DNA of 64,000 nt, from positions 186,001 to 250,000 of the forward strand of contig NZ_FRCN01000016.1 of the NCBI RefSeq assembly GCF_900142925.1, given 5' to 3'. The translations under genes were made by a program, and so were the position numbers. The notes below the pieces were generated by a model that did not search any database, had not been told where the DNA came from, and saw nothing but the letters and a program-made list of their open reading frames with translations. Of the stretch, positions 47,301-56,800 are shown piece by piece (positions within the stretch are counted from its first letter, which is position 1; every line of letters starts with the position of its first letter). This DNA comes from Chitinophaga sp. CF418 (GTDB taxonomy: Bacteria; Bacteroidota; Bacteroidia; Chitinophagales; Chitinophagaceae).

Positions 47301-49008
47301 TATCACCACCAAATTTCCCTTCCATCAGGTTAAAGCGTACGTCAATATTGAGGTTGGCGGTAGTACTATCCTTGGTTTCCAGGGCGATTTCCTTAATAGC
47401 CACCGGGAAATTGGAAATTGTATTCTCATCCCTGTATCCAAAATACTCGGCGGTGAGATAAGGTGCTTTGGTCTGCAGGTGCAATCCCTGGAACATGATA
47501 CCTTTAAATTTGGCTACAGGATTACCGTTGTCGTCTACTTTCAGAGACGATGCCACGATCAGGTAGCCATTTAGCATGGCTTCCGGCTCAAAGCGACCAT
47601 CAGCCAGTTTTAACTGTACCCAGGAGTTCGGGTTTATCTGGGCTTTTGCCCGCCACACCATAAAATCCAGTGTGTCAAGATTGCTCAGCTTCAGTATATA
47701 TTCATTATCAGCGGTAATAACGGCAGAATAGCCCAGCGGTGCATTGCACATGGGAATGCCCAGCATACCGTTGAATGCTGCCCCTGTGAGATGGTTGGCC
47801 TCCAGATCTATGTCGAAATGATCTACTGAAAAACGCCAACCGGCTGCACTGCCAGCCGATAATACATTATTGCCAAAGAAGTTGCCGGTGATGCCGTTAT
47901 TGTCGATGATCAGGTTTTTGCCGCCAAACGAAACACGTTTGTCAGGTCGGTCAGCCCGTGCAAATTGTTTAGGCAAGGTTACTTCCAGGTCCGACACATA
48001 AACTCCCCGCCATAAGTTCGGGTCATCCTGAGGCAGGTAACGCTCCTGGTATTTTGCAGGGTATACCACATCAGGAGAGTTACGCAGGTCACTGCCATCA
48101 TATACAGCTTTGCCTATACGGAACCCTACGCCTTTAAGGGGTGTTATCTCAAATGCAGGCAAGTCTACGCTTACGAGTATATCATTCCAGTCGCGCACTA
48201 CCGTATTGAATGAAGCTTTTACCTGCGAGCTGTCTGTAGTTCTTTCTCCGTCTGGTTTCAAAGGCACCAGCATGCTCCGCGGAAACATCAGGTCTGCGCT
48301 AAGCCCCAATTCCTTAAAGCCATTACAATCTATGGTTACATAAGTAAGGTCAAGACCCTGGCCGGTCTGCATATCCATGCCGCCCTTCAATACCAGCGCT
48401 GCTGTACCGCCGCCCAGCCGTATAGGTACATCACCCAGCAATACCAGTTTAGCATCGCCCAATATGCCACCTTTGTACGATAGTTTAAGGCCTTTCAGGC
48501 CAAAAAAGATCTCACGTGGCTCCTGTGGTATCTGCACTTTGGCATATACGGTGAGCTCCGCATAAGTGGAATAAAAAATGGCATTGCTTACCGCGATGGT
48601 CACGGTAGTATTGCCAACGGTCTTAAAAAGCCCTATAGGCAGCTCATTTAAGTCGTCTGGTGAGAGGGAGGCAGTATAGCGGTTATTCTTGTCTATTTTC
48701 TCAAATTCTGCCCTGGCTATGTCACGATATACGTGAGCATTGCTGTCTACGTCAAACATACGCTGCAGGTTGGCATCGGTGAACAAGCCGGTTTCAGGCG
48801 CTATCAGCGCTTCAGCTACCAGCTGCTTATCTATATCCGGAAAGTTGCGGGTTTCCATCATACTGGTTGCCATGATAGTAGCGGCCGGTAAGGGGGGCTT
48901 CACGTAATCACTGTCTTCCGCATGCACGGTAACAGCTTGGCTAACAATTAACAGCGCTAACAGGCTAATGTAACGGCAATAGAAATTTTGTAGGTAAGGT
49001 TTTACCAT
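44338..49008 (-). CDS. Giant secreted beta-rich protein (1556 aa), family not recognised
   Basis: A signal peptide (YISLLALLIVSQAVTVHAE) starts a 1556-residue protein that I cannot place in a named family. The first ~1100 residues alternate short strands with repeated themes such as FFGLKGLKLSYKGGILGDAK and KGIMFQGLHLQTKAPYLTAE. Residues of about 1120-1250 resemble an Ig-like (Big_5-type) domain (ASFTVMDNGQPIPGRLEWNA and VTFTTGTAPDYIPMQ). The C-terminal ~250 residues include FGFRTSKFNTFGEKM (cut here) and tyrosine-rich strands. No T9SS signal is visible. It is the first gene of the leftward cluster, behind a 541-bp intergenic region, and is stop/start coupled to the fn3 gene. Confidence 0.8.
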   Translation of the reverse strand: MVKPYLQNFYCRYISLLALLIVSQAVTVHAEDSDYVKPPLPAATIMATSMMETRNFPDIDKQLVAEALIAPETGLFTDANLQRMFDVDSNAHVYRDIARAEFEKIDKNNRYTASLSPDDLNELPIGLFKTVGNTTVTIAVSNAIFYSTYAELTVYAKVQIPQEPREIFFGLKGLKLSYKGGILGDAKLVLLGDVPIRLGGGTAALVLKGGMDMQTGQGLDLTYVTIDCNGFKELGLSADLMFPRSMLVPLKPDGERTTDSSQVKASFNTVVRDWNDILVSVDLPAFEITPLKGVGFRIGKAVYDGSDLRNSPDVVYPAKYQERYLPQDDPNLWRGVYVSDLEVTLPKQFARADRPDKRVSFGGKNLIIDNNGITGNFFGNNVLSAGSAAGWRFSVDHFDIDLEANHLTGAAFNGMLGIPMCNAPLGYSAVITADNEYILKLSNLDTLDFMVWRAKAQINPNSWVQLKLADGRFEPEAMLNGYLIVASSLKVDDNGNPVAKFKGIMFQGLHLQTKAPYLTAEYFGYRDENTISNFPVAIKEIALETKDSTTANLNIDVRFNLMEGKFGGDTRLALVGKFDNSKGIQTWKFQKIKLDSISLHADLSEAMSISGLLKVYDDDAVYGDALSGEVNASFMKGKIKVRTRAMFGAKNFRYWYVDGKAEFKPGIAIAPPLKISGFGGGAYYRMKKEGIDTIASPTGVKYVPDSTAGLGIKAAVLFDMVKDEVVHGEVSFEVAFNRSGGINFMGLYGYAKILATVPMGNITGKLSRQFAKIQEQEQKAIAKLGSTGQKLEELKVSDPSSAASLLAGDQNLSAEVGITAYVGIQYDFTTSTLHGNFDMYMNVANGMLTGNSSGNRAGWAVIHISPSEWYLHMGTPTNRLGTKFSIGGLSIKSGAYLMVGDKIPGSPPPPQEVADILGVDMEELDYMRDANALGDGRGFAFGANLSVETGDITFLILYANFKAGLGFDIMLKDYGDAHCVGSTEKIGIDGWYANGQAYVYLQGELGVKVNLRIIKARIPLISGAAAMLMQAKLPNPTWVRGYMAVKFSVLNGLVKGNMRMKVVIGDECEIVMNGNSPVDVKIISDVKPAANADAVDVFTAPQAAFNMRMGQQFDVDDDQGTKTYRARLASFTVMDNGQPIPGRLEWNANNDGVSFYSKEVLPSQKQLTATVKVAFEERVGVTWQTAYVDGKPGEEIETVTFTTGTAPDYIPMQNIAYAYPVVNQQYYYKDESDKGVINLSTGQGYLFDARWQYAINFKDATGQTTKVDMSYDVPSQTIHFTPTALKANTAYQFDVIAIPPGAQSTDEVVAYQQQQDAGEDGSYAVANNQAQTVSRGDVAKSLLHYGFRTSKFNTFGEKMQSLRLKDGIGETVSTDVVRLLADVGDYEGFEVVEMTGNNYTGYKPMVNVEAVMDDAYFTNDINPLLYANYPINNEIFINKRNTDEFGVTPSKAFILMPTYLAEASTGKVTSWIKTRLPYLYDLPQVYSLDFNELQYKVVNRFMGTEEASKYAYLINGHFPFIRYGAYKVKYQYVLPDGTKTSSAIFNYHNPFKTTGF

Positions 49009-49395
49009 AAGACCAATAGTATAGGTATAGAGTTGTCGGTTATAGCTCAGTTAACAACGATCAAATGCTACAGAAAACAACAGGTTATTTCGTGTGTTTA
49101 CAAACTTTCCCGAATGTAAAATCAGGTTGTAATATCAGTATTTTTTTAATATTGTTAAAAAAAATTATCTGTCTCTCTGCTGGTTTACATGGGTATCCTT
49201 ACTCTGTTTGAATTGCTGAGCCTATAGCCTCCACCGAATCTCAGACGAAGCGAATCCCGACCGGATTAAATACGGAAGAAATTCTACATCCCCGGGTTTC
49301 CAATAAAGTGCTGATCTATTGAGTAATACTGGTTGTTTATCCCGATAGGGAGAGGTCAAAAAGTTATGACTCAGTATGCAAAGATCAAAAAAACA

Positions 49396-49415
49396 GGAAT
49401 TGTACGAAATTGTAC
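49396..49415. promoter_or_regulatory. Tandem 10-bp direct repeat upstream of GH43 gene
   Basis: GGAATTGTAC is followed directly by GAAATTGTAC, 134 bp upstream of the GH43 start. One-turn-spaced direct repeats of this kind are often regulator sites, but no specific regulator is indicated. Confidence 0.35.
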
Positions 49416-49477
49416 TCTATAAAATCCCACTTCATACCCCCTGTATCTAAAGCACGGTGGGTATTTTTACAGGTCCA

Positions 49478-49505
49478 GCTTCAGGTCTCTTTGTAAACCT
49501 GAAGC
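49478..49505. promoter_or_regulatory. Hairpin in the likely GH43 leader
   Basis: There is a 9-bp perfect inverted repeat (GCTTCAGGT and ACCTGAAGC, 10-nt loop) 44 bp before the GH43 ATG. It could be a leader hairpin or an operator. Confidence 0.4.
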
Positions 49506-49549
49506 GTTGCTGATAATTTATTCATTCCACTAAACGAGTTTTATTCAAA

Positions 49550-52018
49550 ATGCGATTACTGCTGCTCATTAGCTTCCTTGTTACTACCATTATCCGCGTC
49601 AATGCGCAGGAATATCCGAAGGTCATTTTACCTGGCGATTATCCAGACCCTTCCATCCTCCGGGATGGAGAGGACTATTATATGACCCATTCACCATTTT
49701 ATTATGCGCCCGGATTTTTGATCTGGCACTCAAAAGACCTGATGAATTGGGAACCTGTTGGCCGGGCCATTACAGCATACAAGGGTTCTGCGATGGCGCC
49801 TGATCTCGTAAAGTATAAGAACAAATATTATATCTATTATCCCGCTGCGGGAACGATTTGGGTTATCTGGGCGGATGTAATAACCGGCCCCTGGAGCAAA
49901 CCGGTCGATTTAAAGGTTTCGGGAATTGATCCCGGACATGTTGCCGATGCCCAGGGGGACCGTTATTTGTATGTCGATAAAGGAGAAGTAATACAGCTCA
50001 CAGCTGATGGCCTTGCAACAGTGGGCGAAAAGAAAAAGGTGTACGATGGGTGGGTGTATCCGAAAAACTGGGTTACTGAATGTATGTGCCTGGAGTCTCC
50101 AAAACTCAGCTACCATGACGGCTATTATTATTTAACCTCTGCGGAAGGAGGTACTGCCGGACCTGCAACCAGTCACATGGCTGTTGCTGCCCGTTCAAAA
50201 AATGTATTGGGTCCCTGGGAGAACTCCCCGTATAACCCGATCATACATACCTATAGTGGGGATGACAATTGGTGGTCCAAAGGACATGGTACTTTAATTG
50301 ACGATGTAAACGGCAACTGGTGGATGGTGTATCATGCTTATGCAAATGGGTACCATACCCTGGGCAGACAAACATTGATTGAACCGATCGAATGGACCAG
50401 TGATGGCTGGTATCGTGCAAAAGCAGGTAACCCTCCCATAAAAACCACTCAATCCATCAAACCCGGGCTGTCGCTTTCAGACGACTTCCAAGGAGATAGT
50501 CTGGGCCTGCAATGGACTTTCTGGAAAGAATTTGCGCCCCAATCGCTCAGGTTCCGGTTACAAAGCCTTTTTGTAGAAGCGAAGGGAAGTTATCCCGGTA
50601 ATGGTCGCTTATTACTCACTACTGCTACCGATAAAAATTATGAAACGCAGGTTGCACTAGCAACAGATAAAGGGAATATAGCCGGTCTGATGTTGTACTA
50701 CAATGAAAATGCCTATGCAGGGCTGATATCGGATGGCAACTGGCTGACAGTATATAGAAATGCGAAGGACTCTTTTAAAATAGCCAATCAGCTGGGCAAG
50801 CAGTTCATTGCAAAAATTCAGAACCATGGCAACTCCGTCGATGTATTGGTAAGTAAAGATGGAAAGACCTGGAACAGGATATTGGAAAATGTTGATGTCT
50901 CCGGGCTGAATCACAACAACTACCATGGTTTTTATGCCCTGCGTATCGGATTATTGTCTGCCGGTAAAGGGCAGGCAAAGTTCAATGATTTCCTTTATAA
51001 AAAAGGAGCTCCCCGGGAAGAAGATATGAGCGCCTATCTGATGGTTTTTCATAAGGATGAAACCCATGGTTTGTACATGGCGCTAAGCCCGGATGGTTAT
51101 CGTTTTACAGCATTGAACAATGGCAAGCCGGTAATAGCAGGAGATACCATTGCTATGCAAAAAGGCATCCGCGATCCCCATATTTTCCGTGGCCCGGATG
51201 GCGGCTTTTACCTCGCTATGACCGACCTGCATGTTTTTGCAAAAAGAGATGGCTTGCGGGAAACGGAATGGGAGCGTGACGGTCAGCAATATGGCTGGGG
51301 TAATAACCGAGGTTTGGTACTGATGAAATCCTGGGACCTTATAAACTGGAAACGTACTAATATACGATTTGACACACTCTCGGCAGCATTGAGCGAAATC
51401 GGTTGTGCATGGGCGCCGGAAACCATTTATGACGAGCAAAAAGGAAAGCTGATGGTTTACTTCACCATGCGATTCAAAAATGAAGCTAACAGATTATATT
51501 ATGTGTATGTAAACGACGCCTTTGATAAAATTGAGACATTGCCGCAACCATTGTTCCAATATCCTGATCCCAGGGTATCAGCAATTGACGCCGATATAAC
51601 AAAGGTCGGCGATAAATATCATATGTTTTATGTTGCTCATGATGGCCAGTCCGGCATCAGACAGGCTGTTTCGGATAAAATCAATCGTGAATACGAATTC
51701 GATACCCGCTGGTACGATCCCGAACCAGTAGCCTGTGAGGCCCCGCATGTATTTAAGCGTATTGGCGAAAATAAATGGGTGCTGATGTACGATATATATG
51801 GAAGGGTACCTCACAACTTCGGTTTCAGCGAAACAAGTGATTTTGTCCACTTCACTGATCTCGGGCATTTTAATGAAGGGGTAATGAAGACAAGCAATTT
51901 CACCTCACCTAAACATGGCGCCATCATCCATCTCACAAAAGAAGAAGCAACGAGACTGGCGGAAAATTGGGGATTATCCTATGATTCGCTTAAAGTACCC
52001 GATAAGAACAATCGGTGA
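49550..52018 (+). CDS. Double-GH43 secreted glycosidase (arabinofuranosidase/xylosidase type)
   Basis: The 822-residue enzyme has a signal peptide ending VNAQ and two GH43-like five-bladed propellers. The first (about 20-300) has DYPDPSILRDGEDYYM for the base, SAMAPDLVKYKNKYYIYY for the middle Asp and CLESPKLSYHDGYYYL for the acid. A beta-sandwich (SLSDDFQGDSLGLQWTFWKE) of the GH43 C2 type follows at about 305-480. The second propeller (about 490-815) has GIRDPHIFRGPDGGFYLAMT, CAWAPETIYDEQKGKLMVYF (Glu where many GH43 enzymes have Asp) and CEAPHVFKRIGENKWVLMY. Two active sites on one chain suggest sequential cleavage of arabinan or arabinoxylan side chains; specificity is inference. It is followed by terminator-like hairpins. 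Confidence 0.9.
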   Translation: MRLLLLISFLVTTIIRVNAQEYPKVILPGDYPDPSILRDGEDYYMTHSPFYYAPGFLIWHSKDLMNWEPVGRAITAYKGSAMAPDLVKYKNKYYIYYPAAGTIWVIWADVITGPWSKPVDLKVSGIDPGHVADAQGDRYLYVDKGEVIQLTADGLATVGEKKKVYDGWVYPKNWVTECMCLESPKLSYHDGYYYLTSAEGGTAGPATSHMAVAARSKNVLGPWENSPYNPIIHTYSGDDNWWSKGHGTLIDDVNGNWWMVYHAYANGYHTLGRQTLIEPIEWTSDGWYRAKAGNPPIKTTQSIKPGLSLSDDFQGDSLGLQWTFWKEFAPQSLRFRLQSLFVEAKGSYPGNGRLLLTTATDKNYETQVALATDKGNIAGLMLYYNENAYAGLISDGNWLTVYRNAKDSFKIANQLGKQFIAKIQNHGNSVDVLVSKDGKTWNRILENVDVSGLNHNNYHGFYALRIGLLSAGKGQAKFNDFLYKKGAPREEDMSAYLMVFHKDETHGLYMALSPDGYRFTALNNGKPVIAGDTIAMQKGIRDPHIFRGPDGGFYLAMTDLHVFAKRDGLRETEWERDGQQYGWGNNRGLVLMKSWDLINWKRTNIRFDTLSAALSEIGCAWAPETIYDEQKGKLMVYFTMRFKNEANRLYYVYVNDAFDKIETLPQPLFQYPDPRVSAIDADITKVGDKYHMFYVAHDGQSGIRQAVSDKINREYEFDTRWYDPEPVACEAPHVFKRIGENKWVLMYDIYGRVPHNFGFSETSDFVHFTDLGHFNEGVMKTSNFTSPKHGAIIHLTKEEATRLAENWGLSYDSLKVPDKNNR

Positions 52019-52108
52019 TACAGGCCGCCGGGAAAGATGAAAGGCATGTTATGATGCCCAAAGTCAACCCGGCCTGGCGGAAGTAGGGACCTTTATCCGC
52101 TGAATAAA

Positions 52109-52132
52109 CAAAACGCCGGAGATACTATCTCC
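52109..52132. terminator. Degenerate copy of the downstream terminator
   Basis: The 14-nt left arm CAAAACGCCGGAGA of the hairpin at 52184-52216 is repeated here, but only a short right arm survives (GGAGAT and ATCTCC). Confidence 0.5.
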
Positions 52133-52183
52133 TGACTTGATCCTCGCGCCAATAAGCGGGGGAGCCGCAGATATCTCTAAATG

Positions 52184-52216
52184 CAAAACGCCGGAGACAT
52201 CATCTCCGGCGTTTTG
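52184..52216. terminator. Bidirectional terminator hairpin
   Basis: A perfect 14-bp stem (CAAAACGCCGGAGA and TCTCCGGCGTTTTG) with a 5-nt loop lies between the convergent GH43 and beta-helix genes. The A and T tracts at the ends suit termination in both directions. Confidence 0.85.
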
Positions 52217-52240
52217 CCAATATGCCCGGAGGCGTATAAT

Positions 52241-53746
52241 TTATTGCTGATAAGCACCCATGCTACTCACATTATTCTTCACCAGCGGCAGACCGTCTTT
52301 ATCCAGCTGTGTAGCGTCTTTAATCGCACTCACGTCGGCTATATTACGGGAAGGACTACTACTTTGCAGATGGAAATCACTTGTACTTGCAAATAGAGGA
52401 TCTTTATTGATGGAATGTGTATCCTGTTTAGCACCTGACTGATAAGTGGTAAAGCTTGAATAGCTTTTGCCGGCCCATTGTACAGTCACAGTACCTGTAG
52501 GTGTAAACCATGTGTTATAGTCAAAACGGTTGTTCTGCTGAGGACTGATAGATTCTACATAAAAAAGCAATTTTGCATTGGTATAGAATATGTTATTCGA
52601 GATAACACAATTAGATGCCTTGGTCATTGCAATTTCTCCGGAGGATGCGTTTGTGCTGTTCCGGTAAAAAGTATTGTTGATAATAGTAGCGTTTAATACC
52701 TGTCCGCTGGTACCCGAATTGTAACCGCCAAGTGCCAGACCAGTTTCCCTGTTACCCTGCAGTACGTTTGCAACTACGGTGATATTAGAAGCAGAACCAT
52801 TTTCTTCGGCGCCTACCTCGATGCCGTAGCCGTTACCTTTACAAAAGTTCCTTTCAATCTTGATATCACGTGCGCCATCTACATAGATACCAGCGCTGGT
52901 AGCATAGTCAGCAACATTATCATAACAGTTATTCTGACTAACAACACCATTGCGGGCCTGATCAAGAGACGCTGTGCTGCTTACACCATAGTTACCAATC
53001 AAAGCAATACCAATGTTAGTGTTGTTGTACACTTCACAATGGGTGATGCGGAAACCATCGATGTTGCCATCAAGAGAAATAGCCTCGCTGAAGCCAGTGA
53101 TGTTGTTGAATACTTTACAGCTGTCAATACGGATGTTACTAACAGCATTAGTCTGGGCCTTACCTTCTCCATAGATGATAATGCCTTGTGCATTATCATT
53201 GCTTCCGGGAGTTTGGGTACGCTGAGTAGTCCATGCTACTTCAGATACGTTTACATGATTCAGCTCAATGTCTGTTACACTGCCTGTTGAAGTTGCAGAG
53301 ATCAGGATACCCTGGGCATCTTTTTTAGTTACCTTACCAACGTTCAGGCCATAGAGACGGATATGACTCTGGTTTTCAATCGTTACAATGGCACTATTGG
53401 CGCCGCCTTGCTGGATATAAGCAGGGGCATCGGGAGAACCACTGAAAGTAATTGGCTGCTCGGCCGTTCCGGAGACATTGATTTCCAGTTGCTGTTGGTA
53501 AACGCCACCTGCCAGATGTACTGTTGTTCCTGCTTTGGCAAGGTTAGCTGCTTTTTGAATGGTTTTAAAAGCTTTTTCCGGTGATTTACCGTCATTGTTG
53601 TCACTGCCAGTAGGGCTTACATAATAATCCTGAACTGCGAGGACTGCTGCTGCTGATAAATTAGCATTGTCTTCGAGCTGCTCCAGGTTTTTCGAACAGG
53701 ATGTGAGAACGATAGCACACGATGCTACAAAGAATAGTGGTTTCAT
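52241..53746 (-). CDS. Right-handed parallel beta-helix lipoprotein
   Basis: The 501-residue lipoprotein (lipobox VLTSC, Cys17) starts with the DUF1565-like segment DYYVSPTGSDNNDGKSPEKA, common in secreted beta-helix proteins. It continues with many Asn-ladder turns (RIDSCKVFNNITGFSEAISL, IERNFCKGNGYGIEV, ISNNIFYTNAKLLFYVE). The fold is shared by pectate lyases and other polysaccharide lyases, but I see no clear catalytic set, so lyase activity is not claimed. The neighbouring GH43 enzyme makes a plant cell-wall polysaccharide partner plausible. It is 82 bp downstream of the giant PKD gene. Confidence 0.85.
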   Translation of the reverse strand: MKPLFFVASCAIVLTSCSKNLEQLEDNANLSAAAVLAVQDYYVSPTGSDNNDGKSPEKAFKTIQKAANLAKAGTTVHLAGGVYQQQLEINVSGTAEQPITFSGSPDAPAYIQQGGANSAIVTIENQSHIRLYGLNVGKVTKKDAQGILISATSTGSVTDIELNHVNVSEVAWTTQRTQTPGSNDNAQGIIIYGEGKAQTNAVSNIRIDSCKVFNNITGFSEAISLDGNIDGFRITHCEVYNNTNIGIALIGNYGVSSTASLDQARNGVVSQNNCYDNVADYATSAGIYVDGARDIKIERNFCKGNGYGIEVGAEENGSASNITVVANVLQGNRETGLALGGYNSGTSGQVLNATIINNTFYRNSTNASSGEIAMTKASNCVISNNIFYTNAKLLFYVESISPQQNNRFDYNTWFTPTGTVTVQWAGKSYSSFTTYQSGAKQDTHSINKDPLFASTSDFHLQSSSPSRNIADVSAIKDATQLDKDGLPLVKNNVSSMGAYQQ

Positions 53747-53828
53747 AATGGTTAAGTTATTAAAATAGCATTAACGTGCGGAAAGCGTGATAAAGTATAT
53801 CCGCTATCTGTTAAATTAACAAAAAACA

Positions 53829-56800
53829 TTATTTCACCACTGTCACTGTGCCGTTGAACATAAACGTTCCTCCTTCCTCACAGACAGTCTCTATCGAATA
53901 TACGTATGTCCCGATTGGCGCCACCCGATTCTTCCATGTTCCATCCCATCCCGCAGTTGCAGTATTGATCTGGAAATACATTCTCTCAAACACCAGACTG
54001 CCCCATCGGTCATATACCCGCATCGATATTACTTCTTTTACGCCACGCCCCTTAGGATAGAACCATTCATTCTTCCCATCTCCGTTAGGTGAAAAGGCAG
54101 TGGGAAGGAATATAGCATCCTGATTGCAGAGTAGCTTTAAGGAAAACTCGTCAGTAGCTTTACAGCCATAAATGTTCTCTACTTCCACTTTATAGATCGT
54201 AGACAGGTTAGGCAGGGCTTGCGGTGTTTGACAGGTGGTACAATTCAGGTATTCCGCTGGGCTCCAATTCCATTTTACAATATCCGGGCTACCTGTTGTG
54301 CGGAGTGTGATCAGCTTTCCCGCCGTTACTGTCCGGTCAGGCCCGGCGTCAATAGTGGGAGAGGGGTGTACCGTTACTATCAGTGAAGTATCATGTGTGA
54401 AACAGCCTTCAGCGTCGTAGCCGGTTACCTCGTAGGTATAATTACCCGCTGTTCTGAGGGTAGCATTGGGATAAGGACTATGAACATCATCCAATCCCTG
54501 CCCTTTCCAGACATAATGATCTGCGCCGGATACCCGTAATGGCACACTTTGTCCCGGGCATATGGCAGTATCCGGTGTGGCTTGTATGGTGAAGGGTTGT
54601 ACTACACGGAGGCTTACATCGCCGGTATCGCTACAGCCGTTGGCGTCTGTCACTGCTACCTGGTAGTTTGTAGTAACGCCAGGAGTTGCAAGAGGGGACG
54701 ATGTTTTTGGATTGCTCAGGCTTTCGGCAGGTGACCATTGATAAGTAATACCACCACTTGCGCTCAGTGTGGTGCTGTTACCGAGACATATGAACTTAGC
54801 CGCGGCAGTAGCGTTGGCCACAGGTTTAGGTACGATATTGATGGTGTGATCCGCTGTGTCGGTACAGCCATTGCTGTTGGTAACAAGAAGCAGCACATTT
54901 GAAGGGCCGGTCTTGTTGTAGGTTTGATCAGCAGGTTGCTGTATGTTGGCGGAGTTCCCGTTACCAAACGTCCAGCTCCAGATAACATCAGGCGTCTTAG
55001 TCACATTTCCACTGAAGCTTACCGCTGCGTCCTGACATGCTTGCGAAGGACCGCTGATAGTCGCTTCGGGCTTGGGATAAACAGTAACCGTTTTACTCAC
55101 CGCCTGCGTACAGCCGTAAGCTGTCGTAGTTGTGAGCGTGAAATTATATTCCTTTATTTTATTTAAGTAGAAGCGGGGAGTAGCAGAAGTATCATTTTCA
55201 GCGGAAATACCCGCCTCATATGTCCATTTGTATTTCGCAGCTTTTTTCAGCTCGTCAATGGAGAAGCTGTTAAATTTCGACGTAAAGGAAACCCAGCCCT
55301 CATCGCATACAAACTGTGGTGATGCCGTCATTTCCACTTCCAGTTTGTCTATTACGATAGGCTCAGCCAGGAAGGCAGTTCCTTTACAGCCTGCCTGATC
55401 GGAGAGTATAAGACGAGGCTTGTATATGCCTGGATTTTTGAAGGTATGTTTAATGGTGGAATCCGTTGTTTCCCTAACAAGACCATCTGTAAAGTCCCAT
55501 GCAAAATTAACTGCCGAGATAGCGGATACCTTGAATTCGATCTCTTTTGTCAGGCAACCGCCATTGGAAGATGTTGCAATCGTGCCATAAGGGCCCTTTA
55601 CCTCTATTTCCTGTTCATACTGGTCTTCATTACCAGCTTCGCCTGTTACTGTGAGTTTCACTTTATACTTCCCGGCATATGTGTAGGTATGAGAAGGATT
55701 ATTGATGGTGGCAAAGCTACCATCGCCAAAATTCCAATATGAGCTGGTATAGTTGCTTGAGGTATTGTTGAACCGGGCGATTACCGGCGGACATTGACTA
55801 TTATTAACGAAGGAGGTCGTAACAGTAAAGCCGGCGCCGACGGTAGAGACCTTGATCTGTTTTTTGATGCTGTCTGTACAGCCATTATTGTCCCTTACGA
55901 GCAGTGTCACCGTATACACACCCTTAGCAGGATAACTCTTGGTGGGACTCTTTTCCGTGGAGGTGGTATTGTCTCCGAAGTCCCAGTGATAAATAGGAGT
56001 ACCACCGGTTCCAGTCGTATAATTATAGAATTGCACATTGCTGCCTGGAGGTACCAGCAACTTGCTTGGCACAAAGTCTGCGTTAGGACCATTCACCTGT
56101 ACCTTAGGCCCGGAGGCGGTGCTGGTGCAGCCTGCCTGGTCTGTAACGGTCAGCTTTGGATAGAAATACCCCGACTTATTATACGTGTATTTGAAAGGAG
56201 GTGAAGTAAATACTTTTGTAGTGCTGCCATCTCCAAAATCCCATGACCATGTTTTTATAGGCTTGCCTTTGGAAATATTTGTCTTGTCGGTAAACGTAAG
56301 CTCCGTACCCCGGCATGCAGCAACATCAGGAATAAGGAATTTAGCCGCCGGTCCATTTACGTTTACAACAACCTTATTGCTGGTATCAGGGCATCCCTGC
56401 AGGTTATACGCCACAAAGCGGATGGTGTCAGCACCGGCTTGCAGATTACTGAAAGTAGTGCGCTGATAATCGTTGCTGTTCGGCTGGGCAGGAGTGCCGT
56501 CAGAGGAGGTCCACAAATAAGACCAGACATTCAGGCCATAGATATCTTTGTTGATAGCTATTACGCTGGCCTTGAGCGTATCACTACCACACAGCGTTGT
56601 TTTATCTGTGGTGATGGTAATGGGCGAGGGTGCATACAGTTTGATGGTCATAGTGTCAAAGCTGGTGCATGCCCCAGCTGAAACAGTCAGCTTCACTTTG
56701 TAGGTGCCGGTTTTGTTATACTTGTGCCTGACAGTGCTTGTTTTGGTCGTATATGAGTCTTCCTTTCCATCGCCCCAGCTCCATTTCCAGCTGGTAATAT

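Larger units (their letters stand above)
49009..49549. other. Divergent intergenic region between the surface cluster and the GH43 gene
   Basis: No credible gene is seen in these 541 bp. The left part is AT-rich (poly-T and poly-A runs near 49141-49165). The right part holds a tandem 10-bp repeat at 49396-49415 and a hairpin at 49478-49505. Promoters for both flanking transcription units must lie here, but I cannot place a convincing -33/-7 pair. Confidence 0.6.
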
